This document shows positions 17,258-27,697 of a stretch of 30,755 bases of DNA, piece after piece. The DNA comes from Sporisorium sorghi (taxonomy: Eukaryota > Basidiomycota > Ustilaginomycetes > Ustilaginales > Ustilaginaceae): positions 1 to 30,755 of the forward strand of contig JALCCG010000254.1 of NCBI GenBank assembly GCA_023212695.1, read 5' to 3'. Numbering within the stretch: position 1 is the stretch's first letter; every line of letters begins with the position of its first letter. The notes under the pieces were generated by a model, which ran no database searches, was not told the DNA's origin, and was given only the letters and a program-made list of their open reading frames with translations. A program made the translations under genes and the position numbers.

Positions 17258-19802
17258 CGGCTACATTCCGCGTCCGGCCAAAGGACAGCCAACGCCGGGC
17301 TACGCGACTCGATGGGGTGTCTCTGGCTCCAGCAGCACTAGTAAGCAAGATCGAAGGGGCAAGGGTGGCAAGGACGGTCGCTTCAGCAAGGACGGTCGAT
17401 TCAGCAAGGACGGTCGATTCAGCAAGGACGGTCGATTCAGCAAGGACAGGTTCCAGGGCAAGACTCGCAACCAGGTCAAAGACGTCGACTTTTCCGTACC
17501 TGAACCGCCAACAGGACAAGAAGTGGGGCGGAAACTCGTGGAAAAACTTACGGCGATGAGTAGGGATCCGGAGCTGCCGTCGCAGCTCGTAGCGTACGGC
17601 ATCAAAGACGGGCCTGCTCAGCTGCTGCTCCAGTCTTGTTTGAGGGATGATGCAGACCAGCGGCCAATATTGAAGCGAGTTGGATCGAAGTTGACGAATC
17701 GAGAGACTGCGATCGAGCTGTTTAGGACGTGGTCGGAGCAAGCTAAGGACACGATCCCGGATATGGCCGTCTTGCACGATACGCGCAAGCCTGCTGAAGC
17801 AAAAACGTTCTCGTACCTCTCGGACGCCGTCTCGTCTTACAGCATCGAAGGCGAGGAGTGTCTGGGACGATTCTGCGTCTCGGCGTTCCTCGATTGGGTC
17901 GATCGAGGCTTCGAAACCCTACACGCTTCTTCAACGTCCAGCACGACCACACTCAGCGCAGCCGAATCCGCCGAAATCTCACTCGCCCGCTCCCAACTCT
18001 CCCTCCTACGCTCCTGCATGGACCTGCGCTTCCCCATCCACCAATACCCCAAGGCACGAACCCTCATCCGCAACATTCATCTTCATGTCGGCCCCACCAA
18101 CTCGGGCAAGACCCACGGCGCGCTCGTCGCGCTCTCCAAGGCACGCACGGGCATCTTTGCCGGCCCCCTCCGCCTCCTCGCACACGAAGTATGGGACCGG
18201 TTCAACAGCGGCACGGTCTCGCCCGGCGTACCCGCGCGCGCATGCAACCTAGTCACAGGCGAGGAGAAGCGCACGGTGGACCCCCTAGCGGGCTTGATCA
18301 GCTGCACGGTCGAGATGGTCTCCACGACACGCGCTGTCGACGTGGGCGTGGTCGATGAGATCCAGATGATCGGCGATGCGCAGCGCGGCTACGCGTGGAC
18401 CAACGCCGTGCTCGGCTTGCCCGCCAAAGAGCTGCACCTGTGCGGCGAGGCGTCCGTCATCCCGCTCATCCAGAACATCGCTCAAGCGTGCGGTGATCAC
18501 CTAACCGTGCACCGCTACGACCGGCTCACGCCGCTCAGCGTCGCCCCGGAGTCGCTACACGACGATTTGAGTAAAATCGAAAAGGGCGATTGCATCGTAG
18601 CTTTCTCGCGCTCGGGCATCTTTGCCCTCAAGCGCGATATCGAGCAGAAGACGGGGCTGCGGTGCGCGGTGGCGTACGGCGCGTTGCCGCCAGAGACGAA
18701 GGCGGAGCAGGCGAAGCTGTTCAATGCTGGCAAGATGGATGTGATGGTAGCGAGCGATGCGATTGGGATGGGGCTGAACCTGCGGATCAAGCGGGTGGTG
18801 TTCGACACGTTGACGAAGTGGAACGGCAAGGAGGAGGTGACGCTGTCTGCGAGTCAGATCAAGCAGATTGCGGGCCGGGCCGGGCGGTACGGTACGCAGG
18901 ATTCTACTGCCAAAGCCGAGCTGGGCGGCGTGGTGACGACGCGGCACGAGCACGAGCTCGAGATCTTACGTGCTGCACTCGCCTCGCCCCTGCTGCCGAT
19001 CACGCGGGCGTCGATCCAGCCGTCTTCGGAAACGCTCAGCCAGCTGAGCGCGATGCTCCCCGGCAAGGACGCGGGCAGCAGCGGCCTGCGTACGCTCTCG
19101 CAGATCTTTGCCGACGTCGCGCTGCTCTCGCGGATCGATTCCCGGAACTACTTTTTGTCGGATTTCAGCCAGCAGCTGACCATCTCGCCGCTGATCGAGT
19201 CCGCATCGTCGGGGATGCTCACGGTAACCGAACGGGAGACGTTCAGCAATGCCCCGGCGAACACGCGCGATGAGCGCGTCGTGGCCTTCCTGTGCAACGC
19301 CGTGCGCCAGTTCAGCCGCGGCGCACTGGTGGATTTCGATGGAGCTGCCAAAGATCTCGCCATGCTCGAGGTGGAGGACGAGGTGGTCGCTCTCATGCAC
19401 AAAGCCATCCACGCTCGGGATGCGAGTCCCGTTCGAGAAGGAGCAGCGGAGCAGCTACCGCTGTTCGCATACCTCAACACGGGCGCAGACACCGTGCCCG
19501 TGGGCGGGGGAACAGCACACGCGCTGATCAACATCACAACGCTGCTCATGCTCGAATCGCTGCATCGCTGCTTGACGCTGTATCTGTGGTTGAGCTTCAG
19601 GTTCCCGTTGGCGTTTTGTTACAGGGCGGAGGTGGAGAGGAGGAAGAAGGTGGCTGAGGAGGCGATTGATTTTGTGCTGCAGGGGATCAGGTTTGGGCGG
19701 GCGAAGAGGCTGCAGGCGCTGGGGAGGATGACGGGTGGGGAGGGGAAAGGGATGGGCAAGAAGGGGAGGGTGGGGCGTGGGGAGGCGGAGAGGTGGGGGT
19801 AG
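17076..19802 (+). CDS. SUV3: Mitochondrial ATP-dependent RNA helicase SUV3
   Basis: The ATG at 17076 gives 908 residues. The N-terminus (MLRRSLG, Arg/Ala/Ser-rich with few acids) fits a mitochondrial targeting peptide. A basic low-complexity stretch follows with four exact-length DGRFSK repeats (residues 100-123). Helicase motifs are clear: Walker A GPTNSGKT (339-346), DEIQ box (427-430), DVMVASDAIGMGLNL, and QIAGRAGR (597-604). The C-terminal Suv3 domain is recognised by TLYLWLSFRFP and the helix after it; the end is Gly/Lys/Arg-rich. Suv3 unwinds RNA in the mitochondrial matrix and, in yeast, forms the degradosome with the Dss1 exonuclease, needed for intron turnover and mtRNA surveillance. 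The core matches the family well. Downstream lies a 1.9-kb gene-free region. Confidence 0.95.
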   Translation: MLRRSLGVAVPSAAVLSTLTIRGAARARLCFASADASSSRLHPWLRTFSTTAPTARGRYDSGYIPRPAKGQPTPGYATRWGVSGSSSTSKQDRRGKGGKDGRFSKDGRFSKDGRFSKDGRFSKDRFQGKTRNQVKDVDFSVPEPPTGQEVGRKLVEKLTAMSRDPELPSQLVAYGIKDGPAQLLLQSCLRDDADQRPILKRVGSKLTNRETAIELFRTWSEQAKDTIPDMAVLHDTRKPAEAKTFSYLSDAVSSYSIEGEECLGRFCVSAFLDWVDRGFETLHASSTSSTTTLSAAESAEISLARSQLSLLRSCMDLRFPIHQYPKARTLIRNIHLHVGPTNSGKTHGALVALSKARTGIFAGPLRLLAHEVWDRFNSGTVSPGVPARACNLVTGEEKRTVDPLAGLISCTVEMVSTTRAVDVGVVDEIQMIGDAQRGYAWTNAVLGLPAKELHLCGEASVIPLIQNIAQACGDHLTVHRYDRLTPLSVAPESLHDDLSKIEKGDCIVAFSRSGIFALKRDIEQKTGLRCAVAYGALPPETKAEQAKLFNAGKMDVMVASDAIGMGLNLRIKRVVFDTLTKWNGKEEVTLSASQIKQIAGRAGRYGTQDSTAKAELGGVVTTRHEHELEILRAALASPLLPITRASIQPSSETLSQLSAMLPGKDAGSSGLRTLSQIFADVALLSRIDSRNYFLSDFSQQLTISPLIESASSGMLTVTERETFSNAPANTRDERVVAFLCNAVRQFSRGALVDFDGAAKDLAMLEVEDEVVALMHKAIHARDASPVREGAAEQLPLFAYLNTGADTVPVGGGTAHALINITTLLMLESLHRCLTLYLWLSFRFPLAFCYRAEVERRKKVAEEAIDFVLQGIRFGRAKRLQALGRMTGGEGKGMGKKGRVGRGEAERWG
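17373..17447 (+). repeat. 18-bp in-frame minisatellite in SUV3
   Basis: Four tandem 18-bp units (GACGGTCGNTTCAGCAAG) and a 3-base partial unit encode DGRFSK repeats. The first unit has C at the variable base and the other three have A, which fits recent copying of the later units. Confidence 0.95.
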
Positions 19803-21711
19803 GTTTGCCGTCGGATAGAGCTTGAATCTCACCACTTTTACACGCAATCGGGGGGGGGGGCGATATGTTCAGAGAGTGTGTGCGATGGGAGTCTGCGATC
19901 GGATTCGATCAGCGTTGTGGTCTAGAGAGAGGGGTGGGAACGATGCACGACATTGCCAATGCAAATGCGATGCGACGCACAGCCTGTACACACCGGCATG
20001 TGTTCCCCCGCGACGGCGTGCATCTTCCGGAAAGATCCTCGCTGTGCTGCGTGGCCTTGATTGCGAGTGTTCGGACCGAGCTGCAGACCTTCTCGAAGCG
20101 AGAACAGCACGCAAAGTGGGCGGCACCCTTCGGAAACTTGCGGACCACTTTGCAATCTCACACCATTTCACGTGGTCATGATGCGTCAACGTTGCATGAC
20201 AGCAAAGCACCGCGGTGTCTGGCTGACATGTCACTTTACAAGCAGGAATCTACAGCGCCACATTTCACCTCCCTACATCGGGTCGCCGTCATATGCGACT
20301 TGCTAGTGAGAGAGAATCATGCCATACCTTGCCAGCGCCAAGAGGAAGCAGAGAGGCGACATTTTAGTGTCTATCTTGGCAGGCTCGCATCGAAGACCGT
20401 GGCCAGCCACGTTTTTTCTGCACTCGCTTGCAGAGAAGCCTATTTTTAGGCCCGATTGGGCGGGTGGGCGCACATTCCAATGTCTGAAGACACCCCCCGC
20501 CCCGCTTAAAGCTCTGTTTTGGGCTTGGCGGACTGCACAAAGGGTTCGCAAATTGACCGATGTGCCAAGCATGCCAGAAGAAAAGTCTCCGTCCCGAGGC
20601 AGCGTCCCCACTCTGAGAGTTGCCCACCCACAGCGGGGAGAACGGTGGAGAGATGGAGTGGGGGTTCTTGGCACGTTCCTACTTGGTGGGCTCATCGTGC
20701 TCGGCGAGTCGTGTGGGAGTGAGCGCCATATGATGTTCTTTGTTCAAAAAGCTTGACATCGGGGGGGATCACGGACGACTGAAGGCCAATTTTTCACCGG
20801 CGGCGCCATCGACGGCGGCATAGCTTTCCTTTTTGACGGTGCGGCGTATGAAAAATCTCATGCTTGCTGTACAAAGCATGAAAGCCTCGACTTGTCCCTG
20901 CTGAAAGGGTCGAGACTCGCTGCGTCAAACGGCGTTTGGTGTGTGTGTGTGGGGGCCCATTGTCACAAGGCTCTCGTGGGGTGAGGTCTTGGCATTCCCA
21001 TCCCATCCCCCGTTTGACGTGAGCTCAACTAGCGCCTGCTTGGCAGCAAATACGAGAGCAGTGACGACGCGTGGGATTGTTCGCTAGGGTCCTTGTCTCG
21101 ATGATTGAGCGCGGAGTGTCGATGCAGAGACGCATTCGGCTCGCAAGGCTGCTCATCGATCCACCTCCCACAGCCCAGCTCATCGATACAAGAGCAGGTG
21201 GGCGCGCGTGCGTGGCTGTGTTTCGCTTTCCTTGACATGCCATCATGCGGCCCCCTGCCCGCGCGTCTGATTACCGCAGGCTGCCAACTTGGACGAGCGG
21301 CTGAGCGCGACATTCCTTTGTATATCGTCGCCTTAGCAACATGTTCATTTGTGCACTGTTTTGCTCAAGCCTCGTTTTCGTAGCAGCCTGTGGTGCCTAC
21401 CGAAACGGGGCTAGTTGTGCGTCTCTGTGCCCCACACACCGCTGTGTCGAGCTGCGCTCAGCTGCTGCCGCGGGAATTGTTTGCAGAATCATGCGATAGC
21501 TTCCACGATATATATATGTCTTGTTGACACGCTGACTCTTCTTTGAGATTCAACCCCCGACCCGCAGGCTCCGTCCCATCAACCTCCCTACCTGTTCTTC
21601 ATTCGACTGGATCGACTGACGCAACAGCATATATACATCACTCTCTGCGGCATACACGACCCTTCACGACCACAGTCCACCACTGCATCACCTTCGATTC
21701 GATCCAAACCC
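19803..21711. other. Gene-free 1.9-kb region upstream of the LrgAB gene
   Basis: I find no supported gene here. The longest open frame (19865-20449) has no recognisable domain. The base composition is more even than in the coding regions. G runs occur at about 19850-19860 and 20760-20767. The right end holds the probable LrgAB promoter with a TATA-like element. The rest may be the SUV3 3' UTR, a long promoter or an unannotated noncoding transcript. Confidence 0.5.
21508..21517 (+). promoter_or_regulatory. TATA-like element upstream of the LrgAB gene
   Basis: An alternating AT run, GATATATATATG, lies about 195 bp before the ATG at 21712. A second one (CATATATAC) is near 21630. They are the clearest TATA-like elements ahead of any gene in the window. 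Function is inferred from position only. Confidence 0.4.
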
Positions 21712-22661
21712 ATGGGCTCGGCACGCTCTCATCCCACCCTCACCAACCCCCCGAGCGCATCGAGCTCACAACATGCACCGGCAGTGCTCGTCACATCACC
21801 CACAACAAACATGCTCGCCGACGGCCCAACCACCGCCACCCCACCGATATCCACCTCCTCCAACTCCTCACGATCCACCTCACGCACCATGACAGCCGCC
21901 CTCACTCCCCGCTCCAACAGCACTCCACGTCACCCTCCCCCGCACAGCCCCTCGTCGTGCGAAGCATGCACGCTGGACCGGCCGTACATCCCGCGCATCC
22001 GCTCGCCCGCGCACGTCGTCCTCGCCGTACGGCTGCTGCTCGCCGACCCCTCGCGCCGCTCCGCGCTGTTTACCAACTGGATCCACGTGCCCGTGGGCAT
22101 AACCTCGCTGCTCCTGCTCACCTGGCTGATCAAGCAGGCCATGGACCGCGCGCCGTTCCGCTTCCCCAGCCCTGTACTCGCCATGCTCCTGCTCTTCGTG
22201 CTCCTGCTCCTCCTGGACTATCTCTCCACCACTGCTCCAATTCGGCGCATTGCTCCCCGCCACCGCAAGGCGGACCAAGCGGAGAAGAAAATGCTGCTGC
22301 AGCCGGCGCTGGGGCTGCTCGAAGCGCCGTGCGATTTTTGCCTGCGGTACATGTCGGTCATGTTCACGCCCAGTTTCATCCTCATTCCGGCGCGGGAGAT
22401 TATTGGCGGGCGAGAGATCGGGTTGATCACAGGGTGGTTCGCGGCGAGCCAGGTGGCGGCGCTGATCGTGCCTGTGCTGCTGCACCGTGCGCTGCGCTGG
22501 GGTGTCGCTGCGGTCAAACGGAGGTGCGGGGCGAGCAGGCTGAAGAGGCAAGTCAAGGTGCAGCGTGCCGAGGAGCAGCGCCGCGCGAGTGTTGCGACGC
22601 TCGTCGCGGTCATGTCGAGCATCAACCCTCCCGTACACGATGTCGACGTGGACAGCGAGAA

Positions 22662-22695
<34 letters not shown>

Positions 22696-24594
22696 GGGGG
22701 CAGAGAGGGTTCCGGGTCGATGCACGGCGGCGCTATGCTGGGCAGCGTCGCGACCGGTCTCTCGGGTATGACTGCGATCGCGACTGTGCCGCTGACGCTC
22801 GACACCCGCAGTGCAGCGTCCCGCGAAGCGTCCCGCGAAGCGTCGAACCGAACCCAGGATGCGCGGCGCCAGCTGGAGCACGTGCAGCTCGAAACCGCGC
22901 GTCAGCAGGGCGATCCCTTTGCGCTATCGCACAGCCCCGTGCGTGAGCATCATAGACACTACCCGCTGCGCTCGCCCTCGTTGTCCTCCCGCCCCGGCTC
23001 GCCTGCGCTCCAGCACAGCCACCCGCTGCACTCCACGCAAGCCGGCTACTTTGCGCGCGGCAGACGTGTGGAGAGACCCGAAGTGGCGCGCAGTAGGTCG
23101 CTGGCGCGCTCGTGGGTCGCTGACAGCCCAAAAACGAGGGACGTGTCGCTCCCGCCATCACGCACGCCTCGGCCACGATCCGGCAACGATGCAGCCAAAA
23201 GCAAGGGGAGGATCGGCGCGGTTGTCGGGCCGGGAAGCGCGCTCTTGCACCTCGCTTCGCAGCGCAGGCCGCAGAGCGCCTCGGCCGCCTCGGCTCGATT
23301 CGACCCTGAGGGTAAAGATGACGTGTCCCCCACGTTTGACGAGTACATCTTGCGCGCGCGTCGGGACCTGCTGGAACGGCGGCGTTCGAGTGCGGTGGAG
23401 GAGGGCGTGGATCCGCGCGCGGAGGTCGAGGAGACGCTGGTGATGCCGACGCTGGTGCCGACTACGCCGACGCGCACGAGCGATGAGGTGCGGCACGAGG
23501 CTAAGTCGCTCGACGACGATATCGAGGCGCAACCGCGCTCGTCCGGGCTTGCCAGCAGCGACGAGAAGCCTTCCCCCTCCACGAAGGATCTCGACTCACC
23601 ACCCGCAGCTGGCGAGCAGATCCAGGTCCCCGAGATGGACGCAGTCGACCGGCTCGTCGAGCGTCTCTGGCTGTCCCTACCCTGGCTCTTCTGCCTGCTC
23701 CTCCTCATCACAGGCCTACCCGTGTTCTACCTCCTCGACATCTCGCTTCCCCTTTTCCTCGCCGTGAACATCGTCACGTTCCTCGCGAGCATCACGCTCG
23801 TCCCAGCCCCGATCCGACGATACGCCCATCCGATCCTCACCACCTCCGTCGCCACCGTCCTGCTCCTCTGGGGCCTCGGCGCCGCCCGCGGGTGGCGCCT
23901 CAAGCGCACGCTGTCGAGCTACAGCGTCGACGCCAAGTACACCGTTCTCTGGTCCCTCGGCGGCTATCAAGGTCCCGTGATCGGTGCGGGCGATGTGCTG
24001 TTCTCCACGCTCGATGCGGGCATTGTGTCGCTTGCGATTCCGATGTATCGCTACCGGTGGGATTTGTGGGCGTATTTGGGCGAGATGCTGAGCGTGCTCT
24101 TGCCGTGCTCGCTGCTGAGTCTGTTTGTTTGGCCGACGGTGGCGGGGGCGGTGGGCGTGGCGCCGGAAAGGGCCCTGGCGTTCGCGAGCAGGTTCATGTC
24201 GACTCCCTTGGCGATTGAACTCAGCTTGACGATCGGCGCGGACGAGAGCTTGACTGTCGTGCTGGTCGTGATCACGGGCATTTTGATCTCGATCTTTAAG
24301 GATCCGTTCTTTAGGCTGCTCCGCTTGAATCCGGATATCGACGGCCCGACGGACAAGCAGAACGACGAAACGGGCGGGAACCAGGACTACTTGACCATCG
24401 GTATCGCCATGGGAAGCACCGCAGGTGCCATCGGCGCTTCGAGCCTCATTTCTAAACCCAGGTCCATGGCCATCGCCTCGCTGTCGTTCGTGCTGTTCGG
24501 AGCGATCTTGTTGATCTTTGCTGCGATTCCGCTGATCGTGGATACGCTGAGAGGGTTGGCGGGCGCGCCGTTGGAGTTTACGCCGAGTTCTTAG
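21712..24594 (+). CDS. LrgA-LrgB fusion membrane protein (PLGG1-like)
   Basis: An intronless frame gives 960 residues from the ATG at 21712. Residues 1-100 are Ser/Pro/Thr-rich. An LrgA-like part has hydrophobic segments at about 126-141, 153-173, 211-226 and 236-258. A long hydrophilic linker follows (about 264-640), rich in Arg, Ser, Ala and Pro and containing a GGC-coded poly-Ala run. From about 655 to 955 lies an LrgB domain with many membrane helices; typical blocks are GPVIGAGDVLFSTLDAGIVSLAIP, RFMSTPLAIELSLTIGADESLTVVLVVITGIL and GIAMGSTAGAIGASSLI. Bacterial LrgA/LrgB (CidA/CidB) affect murein hydrolase activity and small-acid transport. The plant chloroplast fusion PLGG1 moves glycolate and glycerate. 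Small-acid transport is therefore the best guess here. Membrane location is unknown; no clear targeting peptide is seen. Confidence 0.87.
22662..22692. repeat. GGC/GCG triplet repeat in the LrgAB linker
   Basis: About ten GCG codons encode poly-Ala at the start of the hydrophilic linker of the LrgA-LrgB fusion. Confidence 0.85.
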
Positions 24595-24979
24595 TGCAGT
24601 AGTTTGTAGAAATGCTTTTTTTCAGTCCCTGACTTTGACGACATAGATTCATCGCAACGCAATCGCAATTTAGAAGAACGTATCGCAATCCGCAAACCTT
24701 TCAGCCTGTATTGAGCTTTTACACCGTGACATTTGATTAGAGACACCCAGAGATCGGAGAGTATAGCGATAGCATGGAATCAAGCCCGTAGAAGTGAGCA
24801 CGGTGACGTCCAGTGGATTAGAGGGACTAGAATAGCAGGAGTAGAAATCTGTAGATGTAAAAGATCGAGTCGATTGGTGGTAGTGCAATCGAGCATCGAA
24901 TGGTGAGCGGCGGCCCTAGCTTGTGCAACTGTTTGCATGCGATGCGATGCGATGCGATGCGATGCGACGCCGCCGCTCG
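24595..24979. other. Convergent 3' spacer between LrgAB and ERT1-like genes
   Basis: These 385 bp between facing stop codons are AT-richer than the genes and should hold both 3' UTRs. No gene is seen. A GATGC pentanucleotide repeat lies at the ERT1-like side. Confidence 0.55.
24936..24968. repeat. GATGC pentanucleotide repeat
   Basis: Five GATGC units (24941-24965) with a flanking GCATGC sit 12 bp past the stop codon of the ERT1-like gene, in its 3' UTR. Confidence 0.9.
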
Positions 24980-27613
24980 TCACTTGTGCTCCTCGTCCTC
25001 CGGAATTGGCACGATCACGCCGGTCACCATGAACGGCAGGCCATGCTTGCTGATCTTTGCATCGAACGTCACAATGACCTTCTTGCGCAGCCTCACGGGG
25101 CTGCCATCCTCACACAGCCCGGAAGCGTCACCCAGCAGCTCGCCCGTCCTCGGGTGAAACCCGGGCTTATCAAACAGCAGCAAACTACGATCGACATCGA
25201 GCGTCACCGTCTGTGTGGGCGGAACATCCAGCTCTCCCGCCGCCTCGCGGGCGTACTTGCCCCACATGTCGACGCAGTCCTTCTCGGTGACCAGCTGATA
25301 GTGGCAGATCTGCCCACCTTCAAAGATGCGCGGAGGCAGTTGGAACAGCTTGCAGGCGTGCGAGTTGGCGGCGTAGATCTCGCCCGTGCGGCGGGCGACG
25401 ACCATGGCCACAGGAATGGTCTCGAGCACATTGGTTCGATAATGCTCCAGCAGCTGGTAGAAGCTGTCCTCGACGCCGATGAGTTCTTCTTCGGGCAAGC
25501 TGCGCGACAGCGCCATGAGCCTGGGGCGGATCACCGAGAGGCTGCGATCCACCTGTTCGCAGCTCTCGCGCGAGTAGCGAGTGTGCATCCAGCGTGCCAG
25601 CTTGGCGTAGCCGTACGTGTACGAGTAGCTGGGTGGGCCGCCGCGCAGGTCGGACGTGGTGGCCATCTCTTCTTGCAGCAGGTGCTTGGGTCGCAGGGGA
25701 AGCTTGAAGCCGGCCTCGTCGACTTGGTAGTCGTCGTCGTGGGCGGACGGCACCGAGGCAGAGCGTTTGAGTGCTCTTTCGCGCTGCTGCTCGTCTCGAC
25801 CCGGTGAGCCGCCGCCGTGGAGGGTAGGCTCGGTCGATGCCGGTCGCAGGATGGACTGTCCCTCGGGCAAGTTGGCCATGTCGGGCGTCATGAGCAAAGA
25901 AGTGGGGAATTCGCCGAAAACGTCGTTGAGGTCGGCAGCAGCAGGTCCCGCTTCGAGCATCTTCTTCATCTTGTGCTGCATGCTGGGGTCCATGGATCGG
26001 TTCCACGCTTCTTTCTGCTCCCTTTCGGAGACACCTGGCCAAGATCCGCGCTCGGCAGGACGGCGGGCAAGATGCACCCTCTCGGTGCTCAGAAGCATCG
26101 AGACGGGCATAGCAGGTCGATCGGGTGCAGCGGCACCGGGCATGACGTTGATGACGTTCATGTCGTAGCTTCGACGATGACGGCCGATCAGCGAGCCGGC
26201 CTCGGAGCCCGTGCTGGGACGATGGAGCATGGACGAAGCTACCGAAGACGCCAGACTCTCGGGTTCCGAGTCCGACTCGGTCTCGGCGACGTTTTGGTCG
26301 TTGGGCGAGCGGATCTCGTCCTGCTTGCGGCGCCTTGCGCGTGCCTGGTTGCGAGCTTCGCCAAACTTGCCGCCCTTTGAGGAGGCGTTGTTGGTGGAAG
26401 TCGACGATGCTGCGGCGCCGGCTGAACCCAGAGGCTCGGCGTCTCTGCAGAGGTGCGAGATGCCACGCTTGACACAGCGCTTGCAGGGCCTGGCCTCCTC
26501 GCAGGGCATGTGGCTGCGCTTGCAAAAGACGCAAGCTTTCTTGACCTTCTTCCTGCTTTCTTTTCGATGTTGCGCACCATCGACACCCTGGGCAGCCTTG
26601 AGGTGGTCGTGATGATCCGGGTCCAGCTGGTCGTCGTTGGCACCAGAGCCGTTGGGGGCGGAAGCGTCTGCGCCGTCGCGCTCGAGCATGTATTTGAACT
26701 GCTTCTTGCGCTTCCTCGAGGCGAGTGTTGACCTCGCGGCTGCAGCATTGTTGGAAGAGGATGCATGCGAAGGAGCGGCGGCGTCGTGGTGGAGAGCAGA
26801 CATGTGGCGAGCGGGATGAGCAGCAGCAGAAGAAGACATGGGCGCGTAAGCGGAGCGATGAACGGGCTCGGATGGGTAGGGAGGAGCGGTGCGATGCGCA
26901 AACTCGCTCGAGGGCGAGATGCGTTGCGCCGTGGCGTGCAAGCTGCGAGGCGAAGCGGGGCTAGGTCGCATAGGAGCAGACCTGGGCATGTCATTGCGGC
27001 GGAACTCGCGGTAGGGATAAGCTGCGTGCTGAGAATACAGCTGCGGCTGGTCGTGGTAGTTGTGTGCTTCGGGGTGGCGAGGATATGGATAGTCGTGGCG
27101 ATACTGTTGCTGCTGCTGCTGCTGTTCATGGCGAGCGTCGGAGTGTGGCTCGTAGGGAGGAGCGTGAAGAGGAGGCGCAGCGGGATAGCGAGGGGATCGC
27201 TGCTGTTGGGGCAGATGCTGCTGCTGCTGCTGCTGCTGCTGCTCCGAATAAGGCGCACGAGAGCGCTCAAGGTGATAGTCATCGTAGTGACGATCAGACT
27301 GAGATCGATCCGAATAGCTTCTCACGACTGGCGGCCTAGCCGAATAGTCGTGTGACTGAGCGTGTCTTGGCAGGTTCGGATCATGCGACAAGGAGGATGG
27401 CGGCGATCGGAGCGGTGATTTGGGGTGCAACCGGGCGTGATGATCCAAGCCAGGCTCCATGTGACCGTGCGGCAGACCCGATGCCTGCATTCGAGCCAAT
27501 CGAGGATCGGAAGACGAGGAAGACGAGGCAGTGTCCCTCATCTCGACATGGCGCTGTCCCGCCGCTGCAGCCTTGTCCGCGTACGGGTCGTAGGCGGGTC
27601 TGTGCGGGTGCAT
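24980..27613 (-). CDS. ERT1: Zn2Cys6-PAS transcription factor, ERT1/RDS2 (AcuK/AcuM) family
   Basis: The ATG at 27613 gives 877 residues; the frame opens seven codons earlier only through a TTG. An upstream exon cannot be ruled out. The N-terminal 300 residues are His/Gln/Pro/Ser-rich with two poly-Gln tracts. The zinc cluster has Cys at 361, 364, 371, 377, 380 and 389 (C-x2-C-x6-C-x5-C-x2-C-x8-C) inside KKACVFCKRSHMPCEEARPC and CVKRGISHLC, the signature of ERT1/RDS2 gluconeogenesis activators. A PAS-like domain lies near 715-830 (VLETIPVAMVVARRTGEIYAANSHACKLFQLP). The C-terminal beta segment ends FMVTGVIVPIPEDEEHK. Family members bind promoters of PEP carboxykinase and fructose-bisphosphatase genes under nonfermentable carbon. 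A paralogous family role (RDS2 rather than ERT1) is possible. Long upstream DNA fits complex control. Confidence 0.8.
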   Translation of the reverse strand: MHPHRPAYDPYADKAAAAGQRHVEMRDTASSSSSSDPRLARMQASGLPHGHMEPGLDHHARLHPKSPLRSPPSSLSHDPNLPRHAQSHDYSARPPVVRSYSDRSQSDRHYDDYHLERSRAPYSEQQQQQQQQHLPQQQRSPRYPAAPPLHAPPYEPHSDARHEQQQQQQQYRHDYPYPRHPEAHNYHDQPQLYSQHAAYPYREFRRNDMPRSAPMRPSPASPRSLHATAQRISPSSEFAHRTAPPYPSEPVHRSAYAPMSSSAAAHPARHMSALHHDAAAPSHASSSNNAAAARSTLASRKRKKQFKYMLERDGADASAPNGSGANDDQLDPDHHDHLKAAQGVDGAQHRKESRKKVKKACVFCKRSHMPCEEARPCKRCVKRGISHLCRDAEPLGSAGAAASSTSTNNASSKGGKFGEARNQARARRRKQDEIRSPNDQNVAETESDSEPESLASSVASSMLHRPSTGSEAGSLIGRHRRSYDMNVINVMPGAAAPDRPAMPVSMLLSTERVHLARRPAERGSWPGVSEREQKEAWNRSMDPSMQHKMKKMLEAGPAAADLNDVFGEFPTSLLMTPDMANLPEGQSILRPASTEPTLHGGGSPGRDEQQRERALKRSASVPSAHDDDYQVDEAGFKLPLRPKHLLQEEMATTSDLRGGPPSYSYTYGYAKLARWMHTRYSRESCEQVDRSLSVIRPRLMALSRSLPEEELIGVEDSFYQLLEHYRTNVLETIPVAMVVARRTGEIYAANSHACKLFQLPPRIFEGGQICHYQLVTEKDCVDMWGKYAREAAGELDVPPTQTVTLDVDRSLLLFDKPGFHPRTGELLGDASGLCEDGSPVRLRKKVIVTFDAKISKHGLPFMVTGVIVPIPEDEEHK
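27106..27125. repeat. CTG repeat coding poly-Gln in the ERT1-like protein, tract 1
   Basis: The CTG run on the plus strand is CAG on the coding strand and gives a short poly-Gln tract in the disordered N-terminal part. Confidence 0.85.
27211..27243. repeat. CTG repeat coding poly-Gln in the ERT1-like protein, tract 2
   Basis: A second, longer CAG-type run on the coding strand gives about nine Gln, again N-terminal to the zinc cluster. Confidence 0.85.
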
Positions 27614-27697
27614 GCTGGGGCGTCCAAGTGGCAAGCACTTTTGCTCTTGCGTCAGAGTCGAGGGTCGACCCTGGCGTTGATTGCGGGGCTGGTCAGT

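Noticed and set aside
19865..20449. 194-codon frame in the gap after SUV3
   Set aside because: No recognisable domain or family, and composition unlike the neighbouring genes. It could be re-opened if RNA reads or orthologues support it.
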